Source: Bacillota bacterium
Lineage (GTDB): Bacteria > Bacillota > Clostridia > Acetivibrionales > DSM-1351
Direction of reading: 5' to 3'
Assembly: GCA_023398105.1 (NCBI GenBank)
Contig: JAEWST010000074.1
Location: 1 to 16,817 of the forward strand
DNA: 16,817 nucleotides
Both the position numbers and the translations under genes were made by a program. Of the stretch, positions 6,859 to 14,712 are shown piece after piece. The notes under the pieces are model-generated. The model searched no databases. It had not been told where the DNA came from and was given only the letters and a program-made list of their open reading frames with translations. How positions within the stretch are numbered: position 1 is the first letter of the stretch; every line of letters starts with the position of its first letter.

Positions 6859-7905
6859 ATGAGTGATGTTAGAGTAGCAAATTATAAAATAATGCTAAAT
6901 GGTTCACCTTTTTCACCAGATTTATTGTCTGCAGTAGAAGCCATAACAGTTGAGGATGAAGTTAATCTTCCAGCAATGTTTTGTATTCAGATAAGTATGG
7001 TTGACAGTAATAAAGGAAAATGGAGAGGAATAGATTTAAAGTCTATAAAGCCAGGGGATAAAGTTGTCATTTCTATGGGAATTGATATTCCTGAAAATAT
7101 GATTAGCGGAGAAATTACATCCTTATGTGTCAATTTAGGTAAGCATTCAATTTTAGAAATTAGAGGATATGATTTTCTGCATAAGCTTCGTATGGGTACA
7201 AGGAATAAAGTTTTTACAAAGAAAAAGTACAGTGATATTGCTTCTGAAATAGCAAAGGAGCATGGATTAACGCCAACTGTAGATGACTCAAAAACTGTTT
7301 ACCCATACATTTTTCAGAATAATCAAAGCAATTATGAATTTTTATTAAAAAAAGCAGAATATCTGAATTATGAAATGTATGTTGAAGACAAAAAATTTTA
7401 CTTTGTTAAATCCCGAATTTCTAAATCACCAGAAATACCACAGATGACCTATAGGAAAGAATATGATGAACTTAATCTAGAACTGAAGGTTCTAAGTCAG
7501 GGCAGTGAGGTTATGGTACGGGGATGGGATGTGAAAGAAAAAAAGGAAATAGAATCTACTGCTAAAAAGGGTGATGAAGCCACTAAAATGGATGGTAAGG
7601 AGTCTGGCTTTGAACTTTCATCAAAAGCTGTGGAAGCATCTCCAGTGTCTGTATGGGTTGAAAATTTGATTGACATGAATGAGGCAAAAAGTGCTGCTAT
7701 AGCTCAATACAACAGCCTTTTAGATGAGTTTATTACAGGTGAAGGTAAGTGTTGGGGAGATTCACGTTTGAAGGCAGGTAAATCAGTTAAACTAATGGGA
7801 ATAGATGAACGCTTCAGCGGAACATATTATATTGTTTCAACAATACATAACATCGACAAAAATGGATATACAACAATATTCAAGGTGAAGAGGACTGGAA
7901 TATGA
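6859..7905 (+). CDS. Spike hub protein, phage late control gpD/gp27-like
   Basis: This 348-residue protein matches the gpD/gp27-type hub, the trimer that adapts the threefold spike to the sixfold tube. Visible marks are the early beta-barrel (YKIMLNGSPFSP, ITVEDEVNLPAMFCIQIS), KPGDKVVISMG, the EIRGYDFLHKLRMGTRNKVF segment typical of this family, and YSDIASEIAKEHGL then FLLKKAEYLNYEMYVEDKKF. In Afp8 and VgrG proteins this part is fused to the OB-fold spike; here the spike is a separate gene overlapping by ATGA. The ribosome site AGGTGA (6847-6852) overlaps the previous stop, so translational coupling is likely. Confidence 0.92.
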   Translation: MSDVRVANYKIMLNGSPFSPDLLSAVEAITVEDEVNLPAMFCIQISMVDSNKGKWRGIDLKSIKPGDKVVISMGIDIPENMISGEITSLCVNLGKHSILEIRGYDFLHKLRMGTRNKVFTKKKYSDIASEIAKEHGLTPTVDDSKTVYPYIFQNNQSNYEFLLKKAEYLNYEMYVEDKKFYFVKSRISKSPEIPQMTYRKEYDELNLELKVLSQGSEVMVRGWDVKEKKEIESTAKKGDEATKMDGKESGFELSSKAVEASPVSVWVENLIDMNEAKSAAIAQYNSLLDEFITGEGKCWGDSRLKAGKSVKLMGIDERFSGTYYIVSTIHNIDKNGYTTIFKVKRTGI

Positions 7906-8615
7906 GTGATATAGGTGTATCAAATTTTACTAATTATATAAATGAAAATGGAAAGCTTTTTGGTGTCATGGTAGGAATTGTCATCAATAATGATTCTGCA
8001 AATGATTCTGAAAAGCCAGGACCAGGACTTGTAAAAGTAAAAATACCCTTATTGGGCATGATGGAATCAAACTGGGCTAGAATAGCTTCATTTATGGCTG
8101 GAATAGAGAGAGGTGCATTTTTCCTTCCAGAGAAAGATGATGAAGTACTAGTGGCATTTGAAAATGGTGATGTTAATAAGCCATATATTATTGGAGCTCT
8201 TTGGAACGGAAAAGATGCACCTCCAGATACCAACAGCGATGGAGAAAATAATACAAGAATAATCAAATCTCGTAGTGGGCACATAGTACAGCTTTTTGAT
8301 AAAAAAGGAGAAGAGAAAGTTCTTATCAAGTCTTCAAAAGGACACATTGTTGAAATGAATGATGGAGAAGAAACTCTAAGTGTTATAGATAAGTCTGGTA
8401 AAAACTCAATTGTTATCAGTACTAAAGATAATAAAGTAACTATAGCCTCTGATAAGGACATTGAATTGAATGCTCCAAATGGAAAGATTGCAATGAGTGC
8501 CAAGAATATTGAGACTAAGTCGTCAGCTGACACCAAAATAGAGTCATCAGCAGGACTGGACATTAAAGCTTCTGCAAATATGACTGTCAAAGGAGCTACA
8601 GTAGCTATTAACTAA
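7902..8615 (+). CDS. Spike protein, gpV/gp5 OB-fold with beta-helix tail
   Basis: The 237-residue protein is the central spike body. Residues about 18-105 form the OB-fold of the baseplate assembly gpV/gp5 family: LFGVMVGIVIN, GLVKVKIPLLG, WARIAS, GAFFLPEKDDEVLVAFENGD and PYIIGALWNGKDAPP. Residues about 115-237 are short repeated strands (QLFDKKGEEKVLIKSSKGHI, then IELNAPNGKIAMSAKNIETK, ending MTVKGATVAIN) as in trimeric beta-helix needles of gp5 and VgrG. No lysozyme domain is inserted. ATG 7902 overlaps the upstream TGA (ATGA). The PAAR tip gene follows after 142 bases in which I see no gene and no convincing terminator. Confidence 0.93.
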   Translation: MSDIGVSNFTNYINENGKLFGVMVGIVINNDSANDSEKPGPGLVKVKIPLLGMMESNWARIASFMAGIERGAFFLPEKDDEVLVAFENGDVNKPYIIGALWNGKDAPPDTNSDGENNTRIIKSRSGHIVQLFDKKGEEKVLIKSSKGHIVEMNDGEETLSVIDKSGKNSIVISTKDNKVTIASDKDIELNAPNGKIAMSAKNIETKSSADTKIESSAGLDIKASANMTVKGATVAIN

Positions 8616-8757
8616 CGCTAAGCAGGAAAATAATAGTGCATGTGTAGACACGGAAGTGAAAACAGGATGCTTTAAATATCATTCTAATTGAGTTTTTTTC
8701 AGTAAGACAACTAGAAAAGCGAACTAATAAAAATACATTGAAGGAAGGAGAATAGAA

Positions 8758-9153
8758 ATGGGACAACCTGCTGCAAAACAAGGAGATCAAATAATGGCAA
8801 CAGACACACATATAGTGCTGATTCCAGTTGGTCCAAGTACTGTTCCTACACCCTTGCCACATCCATTCACAGGAATAATTGATGGGGCTCTAAGCAGTGA
8901 TGTGACAATTATGGGTAAGCCAGCGGCAACGGTGGATTCAACTGCAACAAATACACCAGCCCATGTTCCGCAAGGCGGACCATTTCAAAAACCGCCATCC
9001 AACAAGGGTACAATCAAAATGGGGAGTACAACTGTTAAAATCAATGGGAAAATGGCTGCAAGAAATGGTGATATGGCTATGACTTGTAATGATCCAGCAG
9101 ATTTACCAGTTGGTAAGGTAGTTGCAGTTGGAACAGTTACAATTGGAGGCTAA
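8758..9153 (+). CDS. PAAR-like spike tip protein (Afp10-type)
   Basis: The 131-residue protein is a PAAR-type tip that sharpens the spike needle. It begins GQPAAKQGDQIM and repeats the element as GKPAATVDS (about 53-61) and GKMAARNGDMAMTC (about 97-110). His18, His35, His69 and Cys110 fit the three-His-one-Cys metal site known from PAAR structures. An HVPQGGPFQKPPSN loop (about 69-82) resembles the insertion seen in related PAAR-like proteins. No toxin or other domain is fused at the C-terminus. ATG 8758 follows AAGGAAGGAG by 7 bases. The stop codon lies at the edge of the first hairpin of the repeat region downstream. Confidence 0.9.
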   Translation: MGQPAAKQGDQIMATDTHIVLIPVGPSTVPTPLPHPFTGIIDGALSSDVTIMGKPAATVDSTATNTPAHVPQGGPFQKPPSNKGTIKMGSTTVKINGKMAARNGDMAMTCNDPADLPVGKVVAVGTVTIGG

Positions 9154-9167
9154 TGCGAAGTTTACAT

Positions 9168-9333
9168 TTTGTACATACATAGTTCTCTTCGCATTTTTCG
9201 AGCAACAAAAACCACAAGTGGTTTTTAGCAGTGTATTTATGGAACTATTAAAAATAGGAGTACCTTTGAGAGTAGAGGTACTTAACTAAAAGCTTTACCA
9301 AATTTTTGTGTCCGCATGTGGCGTGGGAGGGTT
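9168..9333 (+). repeat. Structured intergenic repeat, copy 1
   Basis: This is the first of two diverged tandem copies between the PAAR and gp25-like genes. In order it holds TTTGTACATACATAGT (9168-9183), in the loop of a stem formed by AATGCGAAG (9152-9160) and CTTCGCATT (9187-9195); AAAAACCAC-AA-GTGGTTTTT (9207-9226); TTAGCAGT (9225-9232) with ACTATTAA (9244-9251), one C/A mismatch; AGTACCT (9259-9265) with AGGTACT (9276-9282); then AAAGCTTTACCAAATTTTT and GTGGCGTGGGAGG. No reading frame of note crosses it. Unlike copy 2, its ribosome-like GGGAGGG has no start codon after it. Confidence 0.85.
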
Positions 9334-9351
9334 ATCAGCTCGAAAATTAAA

Positions 9352-9508
9352 TTTGTACATACATAGTGCATTTTCGAGCAACAAAAACCACAAGTGGTTT
9401 TTGACGGTGTATTTATGAAACTGTCAAAAAGAGGCGTACCTTTGAGAGCAGAGGTACATCACCGAAAGCTTTACCAAATTTTTATGCCAAAATGTGGCGT
9501 GGGAGGTT
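9352..9508 (+). repeat. Structured intergenic repeat, copy 2, leader of the gp25-like gene
   Basis: The second copy is offset 176 bases for most of its length; an 8-base deletion makes the offset 184 at its left end. TTTGTACATACATAGT (9352-9367) again sits in a hairpin loop, but the stem is different: GCTCGAAAAT (9338-9347) with ATTTTCGAGC (9370-9379). Then come AAAAACCAC-AA-GTGGTTTTT (9383-9402), TTGACGGT (9401-9408) with ACTGTCAA (9420-9427), and GTACCT (9436-9441) with AGGTAC (9452-9457). The copy ends in GTGGCGTGGGAGG, whose GGGAGG (9501-9506) is the ribosome site of the next gene. A-T to G-C exchange in the third stem supports an RNA structure. The second hairpin, with its T5 end, could act as a terminator. 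Confidence 0.85.
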
Positions 9509-9511
9509 GTT

Positions 9512-9907
9512 ATGAAAGTTATTGATTTTTTAGGACAGGGATTAAAGCACCCAATTTCTGTAAAAAAGGCAAGAATATGTACTTCTGCAGGAAATGACTC
9601 TATCAAAGAATCAATTATACTCATTTTAGGCACTACAATAGGTGAACGTGTAATGCGGCCTGAATTTGGCTGCCGCTTGAATGAAATGGTATTTGCTTCT
9701 AATGATATGGGAACTGCAACATTAATTCAGAATTTTGTTGAAGAAGCTTTAATGAAGTGGGAACCACGTATTAAAGTTGATTATGTAACAGCAACTGTTA
9801 GGCAGGATAGTACAATTATGGATATTTTGATTGAATATACAGTTAAGTCCAGGAATAGTAAAGAAAATCTTGTTTATCCATTTTATCTAGAAAGTGTGGG
9901 AAAATAA
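9512..9907 (+). CDS. Baseplate wedge protein, gp25/GPW family (Afp9-type)
   Basis: The 131-residue protein is a gp25-like wedge component, which starts sheath assembly at the baseplate. Key motifs are SIKESIILILGTTIGERVM, then RPEFGCRL, F-ASND, and the WEPRIKV core (EPR) that folds against the sheath handshake region. ATG 9512 is preferred because GGGAGG lies 5 bases upstream; GTG 9494 would add six residues but lies inside the repeat, upstream of the ribosome site. The gene ends TAATG, sharing one base with the start of the giant wedge gene, so the two are coupled. Its leader is a structured tandem repeat, unlike the short junctions of the other baseplate genes. Confidence 0.94.
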   Translation: MKVIDFLGQGLKHPISVKKARICTSAGNDSIKESIILILGTTIGERVMRPEFGCRLNEMVFASNDMGTATLIQNFVEEALMKWEPRIKVDYVTATVRQDSTIMDILIEYTVKSRNSKENLVYPFYLESVGK

Positions 9908-12900
9908 TGACGTATATTTTACCGAAAATTGACAAGCGTAGCCAAGAAGATTTGGCAGAAGAACTCAGGAGTCTGATACTGGAGTATTGCACTGAATTTG
10001 ATAATATCAATGAAATTAAGTCAGACAAGCAGATAGATGCCCTTGTTCACATTTTTTCTAATATGATGGGACATGTAGTTGAGGCACTTAACCAAGCTCC
10101 AGATAAGAACTACACAACATTTTTGAACTTAATAGGAGTTAGCCCTACACCTCCGCGTGTTGCTAAAGCACCAATAGTGTTTAATTTAAAGAAGGACTAT
10201 GGCAATGAAGGTTTTGTACCAGCATGTACAAAAATATCAGCACAGCCTGACAATCAGGAAGAGGTCATTTTTGAAACAGAAAGTGACTTGACAGTTATTA
10301 GAGCCAAATTAGTTAAGGCGGCAAGTGTTGAGCCAGTTGAGGATCAATGGAGCAATCTTGATTTTCTGTTTGAAAAAGAGCCAACAAAAAAAGAAGCAAC
10401 GTTGTTTCTAGGAAACACACAGATGGTTCATCGTTTATACATTGGGGATGATTTGCTGGGTTTAGTTGGCTCAAATGTGAAACTAGATATGAAGCTAATT
10501 TTTCCTGAACAAAAAAAATTATCTGGAATAAAGAAATCTGCGTTGCTTCAAGACTCAATTAATAAGGGAATAAAAATTCAATGGTATTACTTTGATGAGG
10601 ATGGAAATTCCAAAATTCTTACTCATTTAACTAACGAAAGTGTAGCAATGGAAGGAGAATTATCTGCTGAGAAAAATTCAGAAATCAGTGAAATTTGGTT
10701 GTCAGCAACAAATACATTCTCATTTCCTGCGATACCTGAAATTAAACCTAAAGAGATATCAAGCTATACCAAAAGCGGAGCACATCAAAGCTGGAAAAAT
10801 CGTTGGATTTATGCTGAATTAAAAACTAATTTAACTGATGAGAATTTAATACCCTCAGTTGATAGTATAAAAATTGGAAGAACAATAACATCTGCTCAAC
10901 TTAGCCCTGATTTGGCAATTTACAATAGTTATCCCCTCGATTTAACAAAGGATTTTAATCCCTTTGGAGATAAACCAGCATTTAATGATACTTTTTATAT
11001 TGCAAGTGGTGAGGCTTTTTCGAAAAAAGAAGCTGATATTACAATTGCCGTTGATATTTCAAACACATCTAGCATAGATACCGAAAAAATAAAATTGGCT
11101 TTAGAATATTGGAATGGAAGCAAATGGACTGAAATAGGGTGTGTTGAACAAAAAGCAATAGTACAGATTGTTGAAGGACAGACTGGTGAGCAAAATGAGG
11201 ATAAAAAAGAAGACCCAAGAGCTGCAATAGATAAGAAACCTATTGAAGACACAACTTATGCTTTTACAAATATTGGAAAAGGTCAAATGAAGTTTAATTG
11301 CCCAAATGATTTAAAATCGTGCATTATCAATGGTCAGGAAAATTACTGGATGCGCTTCAGAATTATCGAAGGCAACTATGGTGAAGATAGCAGTGTGACA
11401 TATGAGGATGCAGGAAAAGTAGGTGAAGTAACTGTTCAAAAAGCTGTAATAAAAAAGGCTACTTTTAACCCTCCTCAAATAAAGGAAATGAAAATTCAAT
11501 TTGAATATATGTCTTCGGAAGTAAAGATTCCTAATATGATAATTGCTGAAAATAACTTTATCATGTCTGATAAAACTGATGAGTGCTTAGAAAACGAACC
11601 TTTTAAAATCTTTACTGCCTGTGATGACACGGAACCGACTTTCTATCTGGCCTTTGACGAGGATATAAGCAATTTACCTCTTTCGCTTTTCTTTCCGTTG
11701 ACAGGCGAACAGATTGGAGAAAAGCCAGTGGTTGCTTGGGAATATTGGAATGGTAGAAACTGGCTTACACTAAGTGTCAATGATGCTATTCGTGATTTTA
11801 CCCGAAGAGAGATTCAGCAGATTAATATGCCTTCTGATGTGGAAAAGTGTGCTATTTTTGGGGCTAAACATTACTGGATACGTGCAAGATTGGAAGATGG
11901 AGGCTTTAAAGTATACCCAAAAATCAATGCAGTTTATTCAAATGTTGTATGGGCTGAAAATTCTAATTTATTACAGGGAGAAATACTGGGTTCGAGTAAT
12001 GGAGAACCTAGCCAGACCTTTGTATTTTCACGCACTCCTGTTTTAGCTGGACAGCTTGTAAAGGTTCAAGAGACTTTGGGGCGAGATGAGTGGATAACTT
12101 GGGAGGAAGTACAGACATTTTCTGTCTCAAGAGCAGACAGCAGACACTATATGCTGGATTCTGAAAGTGGATTGTTAATCTTTGGCGATGGAGTTAATGG
12201 AATGATACCTCCTGCTGGAACCGACAACGTACGTTGTGATTATAGGCATGGAGGCGGAGCTGTAGGAAATGTAGGTGCAGGAGCAATATCAAAAGTATGG
12301 GACAATTTACCTGGTATTGATTCCGTAAATAATCCAGTTGCTGCCGATGGCGGCTTTGATCAAGAAGAGATTGAAGATGCAAAAACTAGAGGACCATATA
12401 CTTTAAAGAACAGAGACAGGGGAGTAAGCTGTGAAGATATTGAGTGGCTTGTACGTGAAGCAGCACCAAAGATTGCAATAGTAAAATGCTTTCCAACAAT
12501 GGATCGTGAGCTGGATTTTGCACCTGGAAAGGCTATTGTAATAGTAGTTCCAGAATATGACGACCCAAAGCCTGTACCAAGTCAAGAACTGCTAAATGAA
12601 ATTGATGAATACTTATCAGAACGAATTTCAACAGTTCTGCTCAGAGAGAATGAACCAATGTTAGAGGTAATAGGTCCTGACTACATACGTGTAGGAGTTG
12701 AAGCAAATATTGCATATACTAACCCTACTTCTGGAAAAATCATTGAGGGACGCGTTATAGACAATTTGAAGAGATTTTTAAATCCTTTACACGGTGGACA
12801 GGACAGAAAAGGGTGGACACTTGGCAAAAATTTATTTATTTCAGAGATATGTTCAGAAATACAAAATACTCCAGGTGTTGACTTCATTAAAGATATTACG

Positions 12901-13719
12901 ATTAAGGCATCTGTTCAATGCTACACATTAGATTTTGAAACCTTTAAAGAAGGAGCATACAGGCCTGCTATAAATTATCCTACATATAGTGCAGTAAAAA
13001 GCAGTGATAATAAAATAGTATTTGCATTGGCAAAAAAGCTTTTGGCGAATAAGGAAGTTAAAAACATATGGGCTAAAGGTTTTAGAGAAAATGATGAAAT
13101 ACTGCTCCGCTATAGAAATTATAAGTCTCAAAAGCTGGTTATTGTAGCTATAGACGGCGATGTTCTGGAATGTAAGACGGCTGATGAGGATGCATTAGAA
13201 TATCATTATTGTAATTGTGAAGTAATAGAAAAACAAGCTTGCACATGCGGTTTTTACAATGGAGAAAAAGTATTTCCTGTAGGAACAGATATAGAAATAG
13301 TAGAGCCAATTGCAAAAGATTTGACTATACGTTCGTATATCATAAATGAAGTAAGAGGAAATCCATCAACCTTCTATATTAAGATGGCAGTGCTTGAAAC
13401 AGGCGACAAAATATATTTAAGCCGTAATGATGAATATATAAATGCAGAATCTTTAAAAATTCGCCAAGTAAAATCAGAAAATATTTTCTTAGAGGAAGAT
13501 GAAATTATTTATAGCGGTGTGCACCTTATTAATAAGGAACCTGCTCTAGTATTTCCTTATTTACAAGATGAAGATACAGGCATAGTCCATGATGTCTGCA
13601 GCATGAAACCCGAATGTCATTATGAAAAAATAGAAAAAGATGACAGAATATATTTAGAAAATATCAACCATATACCTGAAGAATTGAGATGTAAACACTG
13701 TTTACCTTTTGAAGATTAA
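9907..13719 (+). CDS. Giant baseplate wedge protein, gp6/baseplate J family (Afp11-type)
   Basis: At 1,270 residues this is much longer than T4 gp6 (660) or P2 gpJ (302). Residues 1-90 form the wedge N-terminus (LILEYCTEFDNINEI, NYTTFLNLIGV). Two related modules lie at about 362-490 and 576-665; each opens FY-I/L-A and has EYWNG-x-x-W followed by a YW-M/I-R-F/A-R element. The baseplate-J core spans about 839-998, from GVSCEDIEWLVREAAP to the hallmark GG-x-D-R-K-G-W-T-L-G and a PGVDFI turn. After this a further ~270 residues carry eight cysteines: 1102, 1104, 1112, 1114, 1231, 1237, 1262, 1265, with His1238 and His1264 nearby. This C-terminal part is not needed in simple J proteins and may bind metal or a fibre. 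The start overlaps the gp25-like stop (TAATG). Confidence 0.93.
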   Translation: MTYILPKIDKRSQEDLAEELRSLILEYCTEFDNINEIKSDKQIDALVHIFSNMMGHVVEALNQAPDKNYTTFLNLIGVSPTPPRVAKAPIVFNLKKDYGNEGFVPACTKISAQPDNQEEVIFETESDLTVIRAKLVKAASVEPVEDQWSNLDFLFEKEPTKKEATLFLGNTQMVHRLYIGDDLLGLVGSNVKLDMKLIFPEQKKLSGIKKSALLQDSINKGIKIQWYYFDEDGNSKILTHLTNESVAMEGELSAEKNSEISEIWLSATNTFSFPAIPEIKPKEISSYTKSGAHQSWKNRWIYAELKTNLTDENLIPSVDSIKIGRTITSAQLSPDLAIYNSYPLDLTKDFNPFGDKPAFNDTFYIASGEAFSKKEADITIAVDISNTSSIDTEKIKLALEYWNGSKWTEIGCVEQKAIVQIVEGQTGEQNEDKKEDPRAAIDKKPIEDTTYAFTNIGKGQMKFNCPNDLKSCIINGQENYWMRFRIIEGNYGEDSSVTYEDAGKVGEVTVQKAVIKKATFNPPQIKEMKIQFEYMSSEVKIPNMIIAENNFIMSDKTDECLENEPFKIFTACDDTEPTFYLAFDEDISNLPLSLFFPLTGEQIGEKPVVAWEYWNGRNWLTLSVNDAIRDFTRREIQQINMPSDVEKCAIFGAKHYWIRARLEDGGFKVYPKINAVYSNVVWAENSNLLQGEILGSSNGEPSQTFVFSRTPVLAGQLVKVQETLGRDEWITWEEVQTFSVSRADSRHYMLDSESGLLIFGDGVNGMIPPAGTDNVRCDYRHGGGAVGNVGAGAISKVWDNLPGIDSVNNPVAADGGFDQEEIEDAKTRGPYTLKNRDRGVSCEDIEWLVREAAPKIAIVKCFPTMDRELDFAPGKAIVIVVPEYDDPKPVPSQELLNEIDEYLSERISTVLLRENEPMLEVIGPDYIRVGVEANIAYTNPTSGKIIEGRVIDNLKRFLNPLHGGQDRKGWTLGKNLFISEICSEIQNTPGVDFIKDITIKASVQCYTLDFETFKEGAYRPAINYPTYSAVKSSDNKIVFALAKKLLANKEVKNIWAKGFRENDEILLRYRNYKSQKLVIVAIDGDVLECKTADEDALEYHYCNCEVIEKQACTCGFYNGEKVFPVGTDIEIVEPIAKDLTIRSYIINEVRGNPSTFYIKMAVLETGDKIYLSRNDEYINAESLKIRQVKSENIFLEEDEIIYSGVHLINKEPALVFPYLQDEDTGIVHDVCSMKPECHYEKIEKDDRIYLENINHIPEELRCKHCLPFED

Positions 13720-13770
13720 TAAATTTAGTATTATTGAAAGTTAATAAAGACTATGAAGGGAGGAAGAAAA

Positions 13771-14643
13771 ATGTCAATTACAATACCAAATCTAGACAGG
13801 ATGAATTTTGAAGAACTTGTTAAGGAAGCAAAATCTTTAATACCTATATATAATCCTGAATGGACAAATCATAATCTGTCAGACCCTGGCATAACCTTGA
13901 TAGAATTATTTGCATGGCTTTGTGAAATGATGATTTATCGTATTGATCAGGTTCCAGATGAAAATTATACACATTTTTTAAATTTATTAGGTGTCAAATT
14001 AGATGATGGAGAAGATTTGTTATCAGGAATAAGGCGTGGTGTAGAACAATTATCAGAATGTACCAAAGCTGTAACTGCTGAAGACTTTGAAAAATTAGCA
14101 AGTGAAGCAGTTATGACAAAACCTGGAATTAAAGATGCTTTTCCTGAAATATCGGTACGTACAATTTGCTATACAAACCGCGATTTAGAAAACAGTAAAA
14201 CAGATAATGTTGAAAAATTGGGTCATATTTCAATAATTCTAATTACCGCTGTAATAGATCAAATGAAGTTTTTAAAGGAGCACAGTGATATTAGAAATTA
14301 TGTAAAAGAGTACTTGCTGGACCGTAAATTGCTAACAAGCCGGGTTCATGTTGTAGACCCTGAGTACCAAGAAATAAGAATTAATATGCAAATTGCATCA
14401 AATGATTTAAAAATTACAGATACAGTGAGAAAAGCAATTGAAGAGTATCTAGATCCAATTAAAGGTGGAGCAGACAAAAAAGGGTGGCCCCTTGGAAGAA
14501 ACTTTTATAGTTCTGATTTGTACTATTTAGTTGAAGGGATATCGGGTGTTGAACACGTAATCAGATTGGAGCTTGACTCACCTACACTTGAGCCCTATCA
14601 ATTAGTTAGACTCAAAGAATTAACCATAGAGGTAGAAAGTTAA
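13771..14643 (+). CDS. Short second baseplate J-like wedge protein (Afp12 position)
   Basis: The 290-residue product is a compact paralogue of the giant wedge protein. The N-terminus (about 1-80) matches its start region: IPIYNPEWTNHNLSDPGITL, then LFAWLCEMMIYRIDQVPDEN and FLNLLGV. The C-terminal part has the J hallmark GG-A-D-K-K-G-W-P-L-G (about 232-242), followed by a GISGVEHV turn. The large central region of the giant wedge protein is absent, leaving essentially the J core (VTAEDFEKLASEA onward). The wedge heterodimer of gp6-like and gp7-like proteins is its expected setting. ATG 13771 follows GGGAGG (13758-13763) by 7 bases; ATG 13753 lies upstream of that site and is not favoured. Confidence 0.9.
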   Translation: MSITIPNLDRMNFEELVKEAKSLIPIYNPEWTNHNLSDPGITLIELFAWLCEMMIYRIDQVPDENYTHFLNLLGVKLDDGEDLLSGIRRGVEQLSECTKAVTAEDFEKLASEAVMTKPGIKDAFPEISVRTICYTNRDLENSKTDNVEKLGHISIILITAVIDQMKFLKEHSDIRNYVKEYLLDRKLLTSRVHVVDPEYQEIRINMQIASNDLKITDTVRKAIEEYLDPIKGGADKKGWPLGRNFYSSDLYYLVEGISGVEHVIRLELDSPTLEPYQLVRLKELTIEVES

Positions 14644-14712
14644 TAATAGCTAGCTGAAATAATGTAAATTGGTAAAAACAGTATTGCTAATGTCGAAATA
14701 GATAGGGGGTAA

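Noticed and set aside
7934..8590. A 218-codon open frame on the minus strand
   Set aside because: It lies fully within the OB-fold spike gene on the other strand, has no recognisable domain and no fitting ribosome site; it mirrors the codon pattern of the real gene.
8616..8757. Terminator between spike and PAAR genes
   Set aside because: A T7 run is present (about 8693-8699) but no credible stem precedes it.
9168..9508. CRISPR-like direct repeats
   Set aside because: There are only two long, diverged copies with internal hairpins, no spacers of regular size and no cas genes.
11774..12046. A 90-codon plus-strand frame inside the giant wedge gene
   Set aside because: It is an out-of-frame shadow; the main frame here encodes the second YW-x-R module and continues without interruption.
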